Of a stretch of 48,768 nucleotides of DNA, positions 1-9,770 are shown piece after piece. Numbering within the stretch: position 1 is the first letter of the stretch; the number at the start of each line of letters is the position of its first letter. Both the position numbers and the translations under genes were made by a program. Source of the DNA: Chromobacterium vaccinii (lineage in GTDB: Bacteria; Pseudomonadota; Gammaproteobacteria; Burkholderiales; Chromobacteriaceae); the NCBI RefSeq assembly GCF_000971335.1, contig NZ_JZJL01000039.1, positions 1 to 48,768 of the forward strand. The letters run 5' to 3'. The notes under the pieces are model-generated. The model did no database searches and had not been told where the DNA came from. It was given only the letters and a program-made list of their open reading frames with translations.

Positions 1-1153
1 AGGCCGGCGCCGGGCGCGGCTGGGACGGAGCGGCCGGGCGCGCGGGCGCGGCGCTCTCCGCCGGCGCGTTGACCGGGTGGAAGGCCAGCATCCGCAGCAG
101 CGCCATATTGAAGCCGGCGTGCTCGTCCGGCGCCAGCGCCAGGTCTTTGCGGCCGTGGATGGCGATTTGATAGTACAGCTGCACGTCCTGCGGCGCGATG
201 GCGTCGGCCAAAGCGAACAAGGTGTCGCGCTCGGGCTCGTCGGCTGCCAGCGCCGTCGGCACCGTCTGCGCAAGCGCCAGTTGCTGCAGCAGCACCGCCA
301 GTTCGGACAGCGCGGAATCGAAACTGACGCCGCGCTCGGCCAGGCGGTCGGCCTCGGCCATCAGCGCCGGGCCGTCGGCAGCGGCCAGCGCCTGCAGCAA
401 GGTGAACAGGTAGCGGCGATCCACCGCGCCCAGCATCGCGCGCACGCCGTCTTCCTTGACCTCGCCCAGTCCGTAGGCGATGGCCTGATCCAGCAGCGAC
501 TGCGCGTCGCGCATCGAGCCGGAGGCGGCGCGGCCCAGCAGCGCCAAGGCCGGCGCCTCGTACTGGATGCCCTCGACGTCCAGCATGTGGGCCAGGTGGG
601 TCGACACCTGCTGCGGCGTCATATTGCGCAAGGAAAACTGCAGGCAGCGGGACAGCACCGTCACCGGCACCTTCTGCGGATCGGTGGTGGCCAGGATGAA
701 CTTGACGTGGCCCGGCGGCTCTTCCAGCGTCTTCAGCATCGCGTTGAACGCGCTCTTCGACAGCATGTGCACTTCGTCGATGATGTAGACCTTGAAACGG
801 CCCATCGTCGGCGCGTACTGGGCGTTTTCCAGCACTTCGCGGATGTTGTCGATGCCAGTGTTGGACGCGGCGTCGATCTCCAGGAGGTCGACGAAGCGGC
901 CGGTGTCGATCTGGCGGCAGGCCTGGCACTCGCCGCAGGGCTCGGCCGTGGTGCCGGTCTCGCAGTTCAGGCTCTTGGCCAGAATCCGGGCGATGGTGGT
1001 CTTGCCTACGCCCCGGGTGCCGGTAAGCAGGTAGGCGTGGTGAAGCCGCTGCTCTTTCAGGGCGTTGGAGAGGGCGCGCACCACGTGCTCCTGGCCGACC
1101 AGGTCGGCGAAGCGTTTGGGGCGCCACTTGCGGGCAAGGACTTGATAGCTCAT
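1..1153 (-). CDS. dnaX: DNA polymerase III subunit gamma/tau, N-terminal part (gene runs off the left edge)
   Basis: This is the clamp-loader ATPase of the replicative polymerase, which loads the beta clamp and, in its long form, bridges polymerase cores and helicase. About 384 residues are visible. They start MSYQVLARKWRPKRF, followed by a Walker A motif (GTRGVGKTT, about residues 45-53), a cysteine zinc cluster (C-E-T-G ... P-C-G-E-C-Q-A-C), Walker B with the DEVH box and the LSRCLQF sensor region. The last visible stretch is Ala/Pro-rich, typical of the linker after domain III. The ATG at 1153 has no clear Shine-Dalgarno, but it is the conserved family start. The C-terminal tau part, including any programmed frameshift site, lies outside the window. 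It follows the transglycosylase gene by 97 bp on the same strand. Confidence 0.97.
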   Translation of the reverse strand, partial: MSYQVLARKWRPKRFADLVGQEHVVRALSNALKEQRLHHAYLLTGTRGVGKTTIARILAKSLNCETGTTAEPCGECQACRQIDTGRFVDLLEIDAASNTGIDNIREVLENAQYAPTMGRFKVYIIDEVHMLSKSAFNAMLKTLEEPPGHVKFILATTDPQKVPVTVLSRCLQFSLRNMTPQQVSTHLAHMLDVEGIQYEAPALALLGRAASGSMRDAQSLLDQAIAYGLGEVKEDGVRAMLGAVDRRYLFTLLQALAAADGPALMAEADRLAERGVSFDSALSELAVLLQQLALAQTVPTALAADEPERDTLFALADAIAPQDVQLYYQIAIHGRKDLALAPDEHAGFNMALLRMLAFHPVNAPAESAAPARPAAPSQPRPAPA

Positions 1154-1250
1154 GGGGGCGGATTTTAATGGCAATTGCCGCGCAAGGCGACAGGTTTCAC
1201 CGGCGCGGCCTCCCAGGCGGCGCCGGCGTCTTGTTGCGAAAGCCCGCGTC

Positions 1251-2291
1251 TTACTGCGCGGCGGAGGCCGGGTCCGGCCGCTGCGCCAGCGACGCGTAGT
1301 AGCGCTGGCGCAGTTGGCCGGCGATCTCCTGCACCGCCTTGGCGTACAGCGTGCTGCGGTTGTAGCGGGTGATCGCGTAGAAATTGTTCAGGCCCAGCCA
1401 GTACTCGGTGACGCCGGGCGTGGTCTCCAGCGAGAACAGCACCGCCGGCACGTTGTCGGCCAGCGGCGTTTGCGGCGCCACGCCCATCTTGCGCAGATCG
1501 CCCACCGTGTAGTGCAGGTTGAATTTGTCGGCCAGCAACTTGTCGACCTGAGCCTCCGGCTCCACGCTGGCCGGCGCCACGATGTCGTCGCCGCGCCTCC
1601 AGCCGTGCAGCTGGAAGTAATGGGCGACGCTGCCGATGGCGTCGTGCGGGTTGCTCCAGATGTCGCGGTGGCCGCTGCCGTCGAAATCCACCGCCCACTT
1701 GCGGTAGCTGGACGGCATGAATTGCGGCAGGCCCATCGCGCCGGCGTAGGAGCCCTTCAGCGTCAGCGGGTCCTTGCCCTCTTCCTTGGCCAGCAGCAGG
1801 AACTGGGTCAGCTCGCCGCGGAAGTACTCGGCGCGGCGCGGGTAGTCGAAGCCTATGGTGGACAGCGAGTCCACCAGCCGGAAGCTGCCAGTGTTGCGGC
1901 CGTAATGGGTTTCCACGCCCAGGATGGCGACGATCACCTCCGGCGCCACGCCGTACTCCCGCTCGGCGCGCGCCAGGGCGTCGGCGTTGCCTTGCCAGAA
2001 CGCGGTTCCGTCGACGATCAGCTTGTCGTTGACGGTGGACGCGCGGAACTGGTACCACGGCCGCGAGGTGGACGGCTTGTCGAGGATGCGGATGATGTTG
2101 GGCTTCAGCTCCACATTGGCGAACACCGCCTCCAGCTCGGGGCGGTTGAACTGGCCTGTGGCCACCTGCTCGTCGATGTAGCGCTGCACGTCGGGGCGCG
2201 CCAGAAAGGCGGCGTCGGCCTGGGCTTGCGGAGCGGTAAAGGCCGCGCCGGCCAGAGCGGCGGCTATGGCCAGTTTCAACATCGATTTCAT
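1251..2291 (-). CDS. mltB: Lytic murein transglycosylase, MltB family (346 aa)
   Basis: Peptidoglycan-cleaving enzyme of the periplasm (glycoside hydrolase family 103): it cuts the MurNAc-GlcNAc bond with formation of 1,6-anhydro-MurNAc. The protein starts MKSMLKLAIAAALAG and has a signal peptide with likely cleavage after AQA near residue 26. No lipobox cysteine is visible, so it looks like a soluble periplasmic form rather than the lipoprotein of E. coli. The catalytic glutamate is E127 in ILGVETHYGRNTG, followed by the conserved GAMGLPQFMPSSY and DIWSN motifs. I chose the ATG at 2291 because it begins the signal peptide. It lies between hrcA (32 bp upstream) and dnaX on the same strand and may be co-transcribed with hrcA. 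Confidence 0.93.
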   Translation of the reverse strand: MKSMLKLAIAAALAGAAFTAPQAQADAAFLARPDVQRYIDEQVATGQFNRPELEAVFANVELKPNIIRILDKPSTSRPWYQFRASTVNDKLIVDGTAFWQGNADALARAEREYGVAPEVIVAILGVETHYGRNTGSFRLVDSLSTIGFDYPRRAEYFRGELTQFLLLAKEEGKDPLTLKGSYAGAMGLPQFMPSSYRKWAVDFDGSGHRDIWSNPHDAIGSVAHYFQLHGWRRGDDIVAPASVEPEAQVDKLLADKFNLHYTVGDLRKMGVAPQTPLADNVPAVLFSLETTPGVTEYWLGLNNFYAITRYNRSTLYAKAVQEIAGQLRQRYYASLAQRPDPASAAQ

Positions 2292-2323
2292 GATTCTGCT
2301 TTCTTTTTCGATATGGCTTGAGT

Positions 2324-3343
2324 TCATTCGCGGAAGGACAGCGCGTTGCTGACCAGGCGGGCGGTGATGTCGACGATGGGAATCACCCGCTCGTAGGCCA
2401 TGCGGGTGGGGCCGACCACGCCCAGCGTGCCCACCACTTGGCCGTTGATGCAGTAGGGCGCGGTCACCACCGAGCATTCGTCCAGCGTTATGACTCCAGA
2501 CTCCTCGCCGATGAAAATGTTCACCCCCTGCGCCTCCCTGCCCTGCGCCAGCAGCTTCAGGAGTTCGGTCTTGCGCTCGAACACGCCGAACAGCTCCCGC
2601 AGCCGCGACAGGTCGTCGGACAGGTCGTGCACCTGCAGCAGCCGCGAGCCGCCGCTGACCACCACGTCCTCGTTGCGCTTGGCCAGAGTCTGCTGGCCCA
2701 GCCTCACCGCGGCGGCCATCAGCTCGGCGATGTCGCCCTGCAGCTGTCGCAGCTCGCCCTCCACCCGCGACGTGACGGCGCTCAGGCCTTGTCCGGCGTA
2801 ATGCTGGTTGATGAAGTTGCCGGCCTCCACCAGTTCGGACGGCGTATAGTCGCGCTCGGTGTTCAACAGGTGGTTCTGCACGTCGCCGTCCAGCGTCACC
2901 AGTATCATCAGCACCCGCCGTTCGGACAGGCGCAGGAATTCGATCTGGCGGAAGGCGACGTCGCTGCGCTGCGGCGTCAGCACCACGCCGGCGAAGCTGG
3001 TCAGCTCGGACAACAGCGACGACGCCGCCTGGGCGATGCGCTGCGGGCTGTCCGGCTGCAGATTGGCCTCCAGCTCGTTACGCGACAGCTCGTCCAGCGG
3101 CCGTATCGTCAACAGCCGGTCGACGAACAAGCGATAGCCGCGCGCGGTGGGAATCCGCCCCGCCGAAGTGTGCGGCGAGGCGATCAGGCCCATGTTTTCC
3201 AGATCGGCCAGCACGTTGCGCACCGTGGCCGACGACAGCTCCACCCCGGGCAGCAGCGACAGAGTCTTGGAGGCCACCGGCTGACCGTCGGCGATGTACC
3301 GTTCGATCAGCGCCTTCAGCAAATGTTGGGCGCGTTCGTTCAT
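2324..3343 (-). CDS. hrcA: Heat-inducible transcription repressor HrcA (339 aa)
   Basis: HrcA represses chaperone operons by binding CIRCE elements, with GroEL modulating its activity. The N-terminal winged helix ([36 protein letters not shown]) is followed by the GAF-like HrcA domain, including the [14 protein letters not shown] block and the C-terminal [15 protein letters not shown] block. GGGG five bases before the ATG at 3343 supports this start; an ATG three bases earlier is equally readable and would add one Met. It diverges from recA. I found no CIRCE-like inverted repeat (TTAGCACTC-N9-GAGTGCTAA) near it, and no groESL, dnaK or grpE is in the window, so its targets lie elsewhere. Confidence 0.95.
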   Translation of the reverse strand: MNERAQHLLKALIERYIADGQPVASKTLSLLPGVELSSATVRNVLADLENMGLIASPHTSAGRIPTARGYRLFVDRLLTIRPLDELSRNELEANLQPDSPQRIAQAASSLLSELTSFAGVVLTPQRSDVAFRQIEFLRLSERRVLMILVTLDGDVQNHLLNTERDYTPSELVEAGNFINQHYAGQGLSAVTSRVEGELRQLQGDIAELMAAAVRLGQQTLAKRNEDVVVSGGSRLLQVHDLSDDLSRLRELFGVFERKTELLKLLAQGREAQGVNIFIGEESGVITLDECSVVTAPYCINGQVVGTLGVVGPTRMAYERVIPIVDITARLVSNALSFRE

Positions 3344-3502
3344 CATGTCCCCATTGTACACATCCTGCACCGCGCCAAAAGGGGGCGTGGCGCGGCTTTA
3401 CGACCATGGCACGAAAACCGCCCTCCCCAAGCTGCTGTTAGCCCTCTGGTTTTCTGCGATAATCGCCCCCATCATTGGTCCGACTACCCCATTGGAGACA
3501 GC

Positions 3503-4555
3503 ATGGCTTCCGAAGACAAGAGCAAGGCGCTGGCCGCCGCCCTCTCCCAGATTGAAAAGCAGTTCGGCAAGGGTTCGATCATGCGCATGAGCGACAACCA
3601 GATCAACGAAAACCTGCAGGTGGTCTCCACCGGCTCGCTGACTCTGGACCTGGCGCTGGGCGTCGGCGGCCTGCCGCGCGGCCGCGTGGTCGAAATCTAC
3701 GGCCCGGAGTCGTCCGGCAAGACCACCCTGTGTCTGCAAGCAGTGGCCGAGATGCAAAAATTGGGCGGCACCTGCGCCTACATCGACGCGGAAAACGCGC
3801 TGGACCCGCAATATGCGCAAAAGCTGGGCGTCAAGGTCGACGACCTGCTGATCTCGCAGCCGGACACCGGCGAGCAGGCGCTGGAAATCTGCGACATGCT
3901 GGTGCGCTCCAGCGGCGTCGATCTGATCGTGATCGACTCGGTGGCCGCCTTGGTGCCCAAGGCGGAAATCGAAGGCGAGATGGGAGACAGCCACGTCGGC
4001 CTGCAGGCCCGCCTGATGAGCCAGGCGCTGCGCAAGCTGACCGGCAACATCAAGCGCACCAACACCCTGGTGATCTTCATCAACCAGATCCGCATGAAGA
4101 TCGGCGTGATGTTCGGCAACCCGGAAACCACCACCGGCGGCAACGCGCTGAAGTTCTACGCCTCCGTGCGCCTGGACATCCGCCGCACCGGCGGCATCAA
4201 GAAGGGCGAGGAAGTGATCGGCAACGACACCCGCGTCAAAGTGGTGAAGAACAAGGTTTCCCCGCCGTTCCGCCAGGCCGATTTCGAAATCCTGTACGGC
4301 GAGGGCATCTCGCGCCAGGGCGAAATCATCGAGCTGGGCGTCAAGCACGGCTTCGTCGACAAGTCCGGCGCCTGGTACGCCTACAACGGCCAGAAGATCG
4401 GCCAGGGCAAGGACAACACCCGCGAATGGCTGAAGGCCAACCCGGCCATCGCCGAGGAAATCGAGCGCAAGATCCGCGAAGCGGTGGGCATCAAGATCGA
4501 GATCAACGAAGCCCAGGGCGACGAAGAGTTCGCCGACGACGCCTTCGACGCCTGA
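3503..4555 (+). CDS. recA: Recombinase RecA (350 aa)
   Basis: ATP-dependent strand-exchange protein of homologous recombination and DNA-damage signalling. It starts [20 protein letters not shown]; the Walker A motif GPESSGKT is at residues 67-74, and the L1/L2 DNA-binding loops are recognisable ([22 protein letters not shown]). The acidic C-terminus ([11 protein letters not shown]) is typical. Length matches the family. The ATG at 3503 follows a GGAGA Shine-Dalgarno; the frame stays open far upstream but that part is antisense to hrcA. A possible -10 (GATAAT, 3458-3463) sits upstream with no good -35. No CTG-N10-CAG LexA box is present between 3380 and 3502. Its stop overlaps the recX start (TGATG). 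Confidence 0.99.
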   Translation: MASEDKSKALAAALSQIEKQFGKGSIMRMSDNQINENLQVVSTGSLTLDLALGVGGLPRGRVVEIYGPESSGKTTLCLQAVAEMQKLGGTCAYIDAENALDPQYAQKLGVKVDDLLISQPDTGEQALEICDMLVRSSGVDLIVIDSVAALVPKAEIEGEMGDSHVGLQARLMSQALRKLTGNIKRTNTLVIFINQIRMKIGVMFGNPETTTGGNALKFYASVRLDIRRTGGIKKGEEVIGNDTRVKVVKNKVSPPFRQADFEILYGEGISRQGEIIELGVKHGFVDKSGAWYAYNGQKIGQGKDNTREWLKANPAIAEEIERKIREAVGIKIEINEAQGDEEFADDAFDA

Positions 4556-5013
4556 TGGCGGCGGAAGGCAAAAGCCTGAAGGCGCGAGCCGCCGAACTGC
4601 TGTCCCGCCGGGAATACACCCGGCAGGAACTGGTTCGGCGGCTCGCGCCTTTTGCCGACAGCGAGGATGAGCTGAACGCGGCGCTGGACGAGCTGGCCGC
4701 TGCCGACTGGCAATCGGACGACCGCTTCGCCCGCCAGTTCGCCAGCAGCAAAGGGGCCAAGTTCGGCAGCCGCCGCCTCGCGCAGGAAATGCGCCAGCGC
4801 GGCGTGGACAGCGAAACCATACGCGAGGCGCTGTCCGGCCAGGACGATCTTGCCAGCGCGCGCGCGCAGTGGCGCAAGAAATTCGGCCGGCTGCCGGCCG
4901 ACGCCGCGGAAAAGGCCAAGCAGTACCGCTTCCTGGCGCAGCGCGGCTTTCCCGCCGACGTGATCCGCCAGGTATTGGCGGGCGGCGGAGACGACGACTT
5001 CTACGAGGACTGA
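4555..5013 (+). CDS. recX: Regulatory protein RecX (152 aa)
   Basis: RecX binds RecA filaments and limits RecA activity. The protein is rich in charged helices with the three-helix RecX repeats: residues 1-60 carry [14 protein letters not shown], the middle repeat has [21 protein letters not shown], and the C-terminal repeat has [20 protein letters not shown]. Length is typical. It is translationally coupled to recA: its ATG overlaps the recA stop by one base, and the order recA-recX is the usual one. It ends in an acidic tail ([10 protein letters not shown]). Confidence 0.95.
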   Translation: MAAEGKSLKARAAELLSRREYTRQELVRRLAPFADSEDELNAALDELAAADWQSDDRFARQFASSKGAKFGSRRLAQEMRQRGVDSETIREALSGQDDLASARAQWRKKFGRLPADAAEKAKQYRFLAQRGFPADVIRQVLAGGGDDDFYED

Positions 5014-5016
5014 GCC

Positions 5017-5475
5017 ATGGCAACGCGCAGCATCGCCACCGAAATCGACATCGCCGCCAGCCCGGAACGGGTGTGGCAGGTGCTGACCGACTGGCGGCGC
5101 TACCCGGAATGGAACCCGTTCATCGTCGGCCTGCATGGCCGCCACGAAGCCGGCGCCCGGCTGGTGGCCACTCTCCATCCGCCGGGCGGACGCCGCCTGA
5201 CTTTTCGGCCGCGGCTGAGCGAATTCGCCGCCGGCAGCCTGATGGCCTGGCGCGGCAAATTGCTCGTTGCCGGCCTATTGGACGGCGAGCATCGCTTCCG
5301 GCTGGAAGCGCTGGATGGCGGCGGCACCCGCCTGCATCACGGCGAGGATTTCTCCGGCCTCTTGCTGCCGCTGATCGGCGACGGACTGCTGGAGCGCGCC
5401 CGCCAAGGCTTCCTGCAAATGAACCAGGCGCTGAAGCGGCGCTGCGAAGCGCTTGCCAGCCAGGCCCCGGCTTGA
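5017..5475 (+). CDS. SRPBCC-fold protein, polyketide cyclase/dehydrase-like (152 aa)
   Basis: A single START/SRPBCC helix-grip domain that binds a hydrophobic ligand in a deep cavity. The opening is typical of the family: an N-terminal beta strand (IATEIDIAASPERVWQVLTDW) followed by YPEWNPFIVG. C-terminal helix LLERARQGFLQMNQALKRR closes the fold. No catalytic residues or ligand can be read from sequence; members range from lipid-transfer to cyclase-like proteins, so the substrate is unknown. It starts 3 bp after the recX stop and probably belongs to the recA-recX transcript, 63 bp before alaS. A link to the distant phl polyketide genes is not implied. Confidence 0.85.
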   Translation: MATRSIATEIDIAASPERVWQVLTDWRRYPEWNPFIVGLHGRHEAGARLVATLHPPGGRRLTFRPRLSEFAAGSLMAWRGKLLVAGLLDGEHRFRLEALDGGGTRLHHGEDFSGLLLPLIGDGLLERARQGFLQMNQALKRRCEALASQAPA

Positions 5476-5538
5476 CACAATCGATGGATTCGTCCTGGCA
5501 CGGCGCCCGGACCAGATTTTGAAAATTGACCAAAAATC

Positions 5539-8172
5539 ATGAAAACCTCTGAAATTCGCAAGAAATTCCTGGATTTCTTCGCCTCCAAAGGCCACCAGGT
5601 AGTTCCCTCCAGCAGCCTGATCCCCGGCAACGACCCGACGCTGATGTTCACCGTCGCCGGCATGGTGCAGTTCAAGGACGTGTTCCTGGGTTTTGAAAAG
5701 CGCGACTACACCCGCGCCACCACCAGCCAGAAATGCCTGCGCGCGGGCGGCAAGCACAACGACCTGGAAAACGTCGGCTACACCGCGCGCCACCACACCT
5801 TCTTCGAAATGCTGGGCAACTTCAGCTTCGGCGATTACTTCAAGCGCGACGCCATCACCTTCGCCTGGGAATTCCTGACCGGCGAGCAATGGCTGGCGCT
5901 GCCGAAGGACAAGCTGATGGTGACGGTGTACGCGTCGGACGACGAAGCCTACGACATCTGGCACAACACCGTCGGCGTGCCGGCCGACAAGATCGTCCGC
6001 ATCGGCGACAACAAGGGCGCGCCGTACGCGTCCGACAACTTCTGGACCATGGGCGACACCGGCCCCTGCGGCCCGTGCACCGAGATCTTCTTCGACCACG
6101 GCCCGTCCGTCGCCGGCGGCCCTCCGGGCAGCCCGGACGAAGACGGCGACCGCTTCATGGAGATCTGGAACAACGTCTTCATGCAGTTCAACCGCGACGA
6201 CGCCGGCACGCTGCACCCGCTGCCCAAGCCGTCGGTCGACACCGGCATGGGTCTGGAGCGCCTGTCCACCGTGCTGCAGCACGTGAAGTCCAACTATGAA
6301 ACCGACGCGTTGGCCTGTCTGGTGCGCGCCGCCGCCCGCGAAACCGGCGTGGAATACAGCCAGGACGTGCCGTCGCTGAAAGTGATCGCCGATCACATCC
6401 GCGCCTGCTCCTTCATGGTGGCCGACGGCATCCTGCCGTCCAACGAGGGCCGCGGCTACGTGCTGCGCCGCATCGCCCGCCGCGCGATCCGCCACGGCTA
6501 CAAGCTGGGCCAGAAGGGCCTGTTCTTCCACAAGATCGTCGCCGACCTGGTCGCCGAGATGGGCGAAGCCTATCCGGACCTGCGCGAGAAGCAGGCGCAT
6601 ATCGAAGACGCGCTGCGCGCCGAGGAGATCAAGTTCGCCGAGACGCTGGAAATCGGCATGGGCCTGGTGGACTCCGCGCTGGAAGGCGGCAAGGCCGCTC
6701 TGGACGGCGACACCATCTTCAAGCTGTACGACACCTTCGGCTTCCCGGTGGACCTGACCGCCGACATCTGCCGCGAGCGCGGCATCCATGCCGACCTGGA
6801 AGGCTTCGAGCGCGCGATGGAAGCGCAGCGCGAGCGCGGCCGCGCCGGCTCCAACTTCAAGATGAGCGGCAAGATCGCCTACAACGGCGACGACACCCGC
6901 TTCCACGGCTACGACAAGAGCAGCGTCGACGCCAAGATCCTGGCGCTGTACAAGGGCACCGAACCGGTCGACAGCCTGTCCGCCGGCGATGAGGGCATCG
7001 TGGTCCTCGACCACACCGCCTTCTACGCCGAAGGCGGCGGCCAGGTGGGCGACGTCGGCGAAATCTCCGCCGCCGGCGGCATCGCCGCGCTGTTCGACGT
7101 GGCCGACACCCAGAAAATCCAAGGCGCGGCCTTCGGCCACAAGGGCAAGCTCGCCCGCGGCGCGCTGAAGGTGGGCGACGCCGTCACCGCCACCATCGAC
7201 CTGCACCAGCGCCAGGCCAGCGCCCGCAACCACTCCGCCACCCACCTGCTGCACGCGGCGCTGCGCCATGTGCTGGGCGGCCACGTGGTGCAGAAGGGCT
7301 CGCTGGTGAATCCGGAGCGCACCCGCTTCGACTTCGCCCACGGCGAAGCCGTCACCGCCGCGCAGATCGCCGAGCTCGAGCGCGTGGTCAACCACGTGAT
7401 CGCCGCCAACTACGAGGTCAAGGCCGAGCTGATGAGCATGGAAGCCGCGCAGAAGTCCGGCGCGATGATGCTGTTCGGCGAGAAGTACGGCGACGAAGTG
7501 CGCGTGCTGACCATGGGTGACTTCTCCGCCGAGCTGTGCGGCGGCACCCACGTCAAGCGCACCGGCGACATCGGCCTGTTCAAGATCGTGGTCGAAGGCG
7601 GCGTGGCCGCCGGCGTGCGCCGGATCGAGGCTGTCACCGGAGAAGGCGCGCTGGCCTACATCCAGGCCCAGGACGCGCTGATCAAGGAAGCCGCCGGCGC
7701 GCTGAAGGCGCAGACCAGCGACGAGGTGGTCGCCAAGATCACCGCGCTGCAGGACAACGTGAAGTCGCTGGAGAAGGAGCTGGCCAAGTTGAAAGGCCAG
7801 CTGGCGGCCTCCGCCGGCGACAGCCTGTCCGACGCCGCCGCCGACGTGAACGGCGTCAAGGTGCTGGCGGTCGAGCTGCCGGGCGCCGACAACACCGCGC
7901 TGCGCGAAACGCTGGACAAGCTGAAGGACAAGCTGGGCTCCGCCGCCATCGTGCTGGCCGCCAAGGGCGACGGCAAAGTGGCGCTGGTGGCCGGCGTCAC
8001 CGCCGACCTGACCGGCAAGCTGAAAGCCGGCGAACTGGTCAACTTCGTCGCCCAGCAAGTCGGCGGCAAAGGCGGCGGCCGTCCGGACATGGCCCAGGCA
8101 GGCGGCACCCAGCCGGAAAACCTGGACGCCGCGCTGAAAGGCGTGCAAGCCTGGGTGGCGGGCAAGCTGTAA
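5539..8172 (+). CDS. alaS: Alanine--tRNA ligase (877 aa)
   Basis: Charges tRNA-Ala in the cytoplasm. It starts [19 protein letters not shown]. The class II catalytic core covers about residues 1-240 (with [20 protein letters not shown] and the [15 protein letters not shown] block). The tRNA-recognition helices follow. The editing domain carries the zinc-binding HxxxH (NHSATHLLH) and CxxxH (CGGTH). A glycine-rich C-terminal C-Ala/DHHA1 domain ends [15 protein letters not shown]. Length equals the family norm. The recA-recX...alaS order is common in proteobacteria. A strong intrinsic terminator lies 23 bp downstream. Confidence 0.99.
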   Translation: MKTSEIRKKFLDFFASKGHQVVPSSSLIPGNDPTLMFTVAGMVQFKDVFLGFEKRDYTRATTSQKCLRAGGKHNDLENVGYTARHHTFFEMLGNFSFGDYFKRDAITFAWEFLTGEQWLALPKDKLMVTVYASDDEAYDIWHNTVGVPADKIVRIGDNKGAPYASDNFWTMGDTGPCGPCTEIFFDHGPSVAGGPPGSPDEDGDRFMEIWNNVFMQFNRDDAGTLHPLPKPSVDTGMGLERLSTVLQHVKSNYETDALACLVRAAARETGVEYSQDVPSLKVIADHIRACSFMVADGILPSNEGRGYVLRRIARRAIRHGYKLGQKGLFFHKIVADLVAEMGEAYPDLREKQAHIEDALRAEEIKFAETLEIGMGLVDSALEGGKAALDGDTIFKLYDTFGFPVDLTADICRERGIHADLEGFERAMEAQRERGRAGSNFKMSGKIAYNGDDTRFHGYDKSSVDAKILALYKGTEPVDSLSAGDEGIVVLDHTAFYAEGGGQVGDVGEISAAGGIAALFDVADTQKIQGAAFGHKGKLARGALKVGDAVTATIDLHQRQASARNHSATHLLHAALRHVLGGHVVQKGSLVNPERTRFDFAHGEAVTAAQIAELERVVNHVIAANYEVKAELMSMEAAQKSGAMMLFGEKYGDEVRVLTMGDFSAELCGGTHVKRTGDIGLFKIVVEGGVAAGVRRIEAVTGEGALAYIQAQDALIKEAAGALKAQTSDEVVAKITALQDNVKSLEKELAKLKGQLAASAGDSLSDAAADVNGVKVLAVELPGADNTALRETLDKLKDKLGSAAIVLAAKGDGKVALVAGVTADLTGKLKAGELVNFVAQQVGGKGGGRPDMAQAGGTQPENLDAALKGVQAWVAGKL

Positions 8173-8194
8173 ACCGCCTCTTGTTGCGCAGAAC

Positions 8195-8227
8195 AAACGG
8201 CCGCATGGATTCCATGTGGCCGTTTTT
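8195..8227 (+). terminator. Intrinsic terminator after alaS
   Basis: A 14-bp stem (AAACGGCCGCATGG pairing with CCATGTGGCCGTTT, one G-U pair) with a 3-base loop, running into a T tract. It ends the recA-recX-alaS unit just before the GNAT gene. Confidence 0.9.
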
Positions 8228-8283
8228 CATATGTTCATAATTTCTGGTTACACTCGACGGCGGCCCATCCTCAGGAACACGCC

Positions 8284-8769
8284 ATGAGCGATACCGCATT
8301 CCGCCTTGCCGGCTGGGACGACCTTCCCGCCATCCGCCTGCTGCTGCAGCAGGCCTTCACGCCATTGCAAGAGATATTGCCCAGCCGTCCCACCGCACTG
8401 GACGAAACCATAGGCAGCCTGACCGGCCACCTGGCCAGCGGCAGCCAGATTTTCGTCGCCGAGCGGCAAGGGCTGCCGGTCTCCTGCCTGCTGGTGCTGC
8501 CGCCCGACGACGGCTGCGCCGAAGTCAAACGCGTCTGCACCCACCCCGATTGGCAAGGCCATGGCCTGGGATCGGCGCTGATGAGCCACGCGGAGCGGCA
8601 ACTCAGCCTGCAAGGCGTGCAAAGGCTGAAACTGTCCACTCGCCGCCGGCTGCCCGACAACCTGCGCTTCTACCAGCGGCTGGGCTACAGCCAGAGCGCG
8701 ATCCAGCCTTACCCGGCCGGCATCGACGACGAGCGCATCGAACTGAGCAAGACGCTGGCGGCAGCCTGA
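8284..8769 (+). CDS. GNAT-family N-acetyltransferase (161 aa)
   Basis: Transfers an acetyl group from acetyl-CoA to an unidentified amine. The GNAT core is clear: a strand ending VKRVCTHPDWQGHGLGSALM is motif A with the pyrophosphate-binding Q-G-x-G-L-G loop, and LRFYQRLGYSQ is motif B with the usual tyrosine after the beta bulge. The protein starts MSDTAFRLAGWDDLPAI. Substrate specificity cannot be read from the sequence. It stands alone between the alaS terminator and a second terminator at about 8901. Confidence 0.9.
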   Translation: MSDTAFRLAGWDDLPAIRLLLQQAFTPLQEILPSRPTALDETIGSLTGHLASGSQIFVAERQGLPVSCLLVLPPDDGCAEVKRVCTHPDWQGHGLGSALMSHAERQLSLQGVQRLKLSTRRRLPDNLRFYQRLGYSQSAIQPYPAGIDDERIELSKTLAAA

Positions 8770-8863
8770 GCATCTTGTAATAGTCTCAATTATCCAAACC
8801 AACAAAATCTGTAAGTTTGTTTCAAATCAAAGCACATGAAATCATAAATTACTAATATAACCA

Positions 8864-8928
8864 TGCTTCTTATGGCTTCTCCTTTGTTGTTTGCTTTGAT
8901 GCCCCGGTACCCCCGGGGCTCTTTTTTT
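8864..8928 (+). ncRNA. Candidate small RNA ending in an intrinsic terminator
   Basis: AT-rich DNA after the GNAT gene holds a -10-like TATAAC (about 8857-8862) with no good -35. It is followed by a short hairpin (CCAT-N7-ATGG), a pyrimidine-rich single-stranded stretch and a perfect terminator hairpin. No open reading frame fits the space. The layout (hairpin, unpaired linker, Rho-independent end) resembles Hfq-type trans-acting sRNAs of about 65-70 nt. Alternatively the terminator simply ends GNAT transcription 130 bp late. I do not recognise a family. Confidence 0.3.
8901..8928 (+). terminator. Intrinsic terminator before the solute-binding protein gene
   Basis: Perfect 7-bp stem GCCCCGG / CCGGGGC with a TACCC loop, followed by TCTTTTTTT. 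It is 130 bp past the GNAT stop, so it ends either that transcript or a small RNA starting near 8864. Confidence 0.88.
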
Positions 8929-8982
8929 GTCCGCCGCGCTTATAGTGGGAAATGAAAACATGCTGCCGCACCGGAGACATCC

Positions 8983-9729
8983 ATGCGCGTCGCCGTCATC
9001 TCCCTGCTCTGCCAACTCCTGGCCCTGCCCTCCCACGCGGAGGCGCCGCCTCCCGATCTGCTCGCGCTGACCGAATCCCTGCCCCCTCTCAGCTATGAGG
9101 AGGGAGGCGAACACAAGGGTTTCTCCAACGAATTGCTGCAGATGATGCTGCGCGACAGCGGCTTGCGCGCCGTGATTGAAGTCAAGCCGTGGAGCCGGGC
9201 GCTGAGGGAAGCGCAGCAAACGCCCAATACCCTGCTCTATCTGACGGTCAGGACGCCGGAACGCGAGGCATGGTTCAAATGGATAGGCCCGGCGCTGCCG
9301 TTGCCGATCGAGGTATTCCGGCTGGCCGGACCGCATGCGCCGCCGCCATCGCCAGACGAAATCCGGCGGGCCAAGATCGCGGTGGCTCGCGACACGCCGG
9401 GAGAGAAGATACTGGAGGAAAAGGGCCTCGCCGCCAGCGACAATCTGGTGCTGACCAACGACGAGGCCCAGTCCGCCAGACTGCTGTACGCGCGCCGCGT
9501 GCAATTCAGCGCCGGCGTTGGCCTGTTTCAGCGCTACGCCGCTCGCCAGCAAGGACAAAATCCGGAACAGCTGGAACCGGTGCTGGCGCTGGACGACCGC
9601 ACCCGCTTCTATTTCGCATTGCAAAAAGACAGCAAGCCGGAATACGCCGCGCGGCTGCAGGCGGCGCTGGACAAAATCAAGCAGGATGGCCGCTACGCCG
9701 CGCTGTTGAAGCGCTACAACCATCCATAG
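8983..9729 (+). CDS. Periplasmic amino-acid-type substrate-binding protein (SBP_bac_3-like, 248 aa)
   Basis: A type II periplasmic binding fold. A signal peptide (MRVAVISLLCQLLALPSHA, cleavage before EAPP) is followed by a lobe with LTESLPPLSYEEGG, the GFSNELLQMMLRDSG block and VKPWSRALREAQ. The C-terminal half has the domain-swap region and ends with the family-typical DKIKQDGRYAALLKRY. There is no adjacent ABC permease or ATPase, as for the many orphan family members whose role (uptake, sensing or another periplasmic function) is unclear. The ATG at 8983 has a GGAGA site 7 bases upstream. It converges on the TauE-like gene. Confidence 0.88.
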   Translation: MRVAVISLLCQLLALPSHAEAPPPDLLALTESLPPLSYEEGGEHKGFSNELLQMMLRDSGLRAVIEVKPWSRALREAQQTPNTLLYLTVRTPEREAWFKWIGPALPLPIEVFRLAGPHAPPPSPDEIRRAKIAVARDTPGEKILEEKGLAASDNLVLTNDEAQSARLLYARRVQFSAGVGLFQRYAARQQGQNPEQLEPVLALDDRTRFYFALQKDSKPEYAARLQAALDKIKQDGRYAALLKRYNHP

Positions 9730-9770
9730 GAAATAGGCCAGTCGCAGGAACCGGCCGCCTCAAACGCAAG

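Noticed and set aside
2318-3502. In-frame upstream extension of recA of about 395 codons
   Set aside because: It runs antisense to hrcA and carries no conserved sequence; recA has its own Shine-Dalgarno and the conserved start at 3503.
3344-3502. CIRCE element controlling hrcA
   Set aside because: No 9-bp inverted repeat resembling TTAGCACTC/GAGTGCTAA could be found in the gap.
5017-5475. SRPBCC protein as a cyclase of the phl polyketide pathway
   Set aside because: It is 15 kb from the phl cluster, linked to recA-recX, and DAPG synthesis needs no separate cyclase.
5275-8196. A 973-codon open frame on the minus strand across alaS
   Set aside because: Antisense to alanyl-tRNA synthetase; same shadow-frame composition, no motif.
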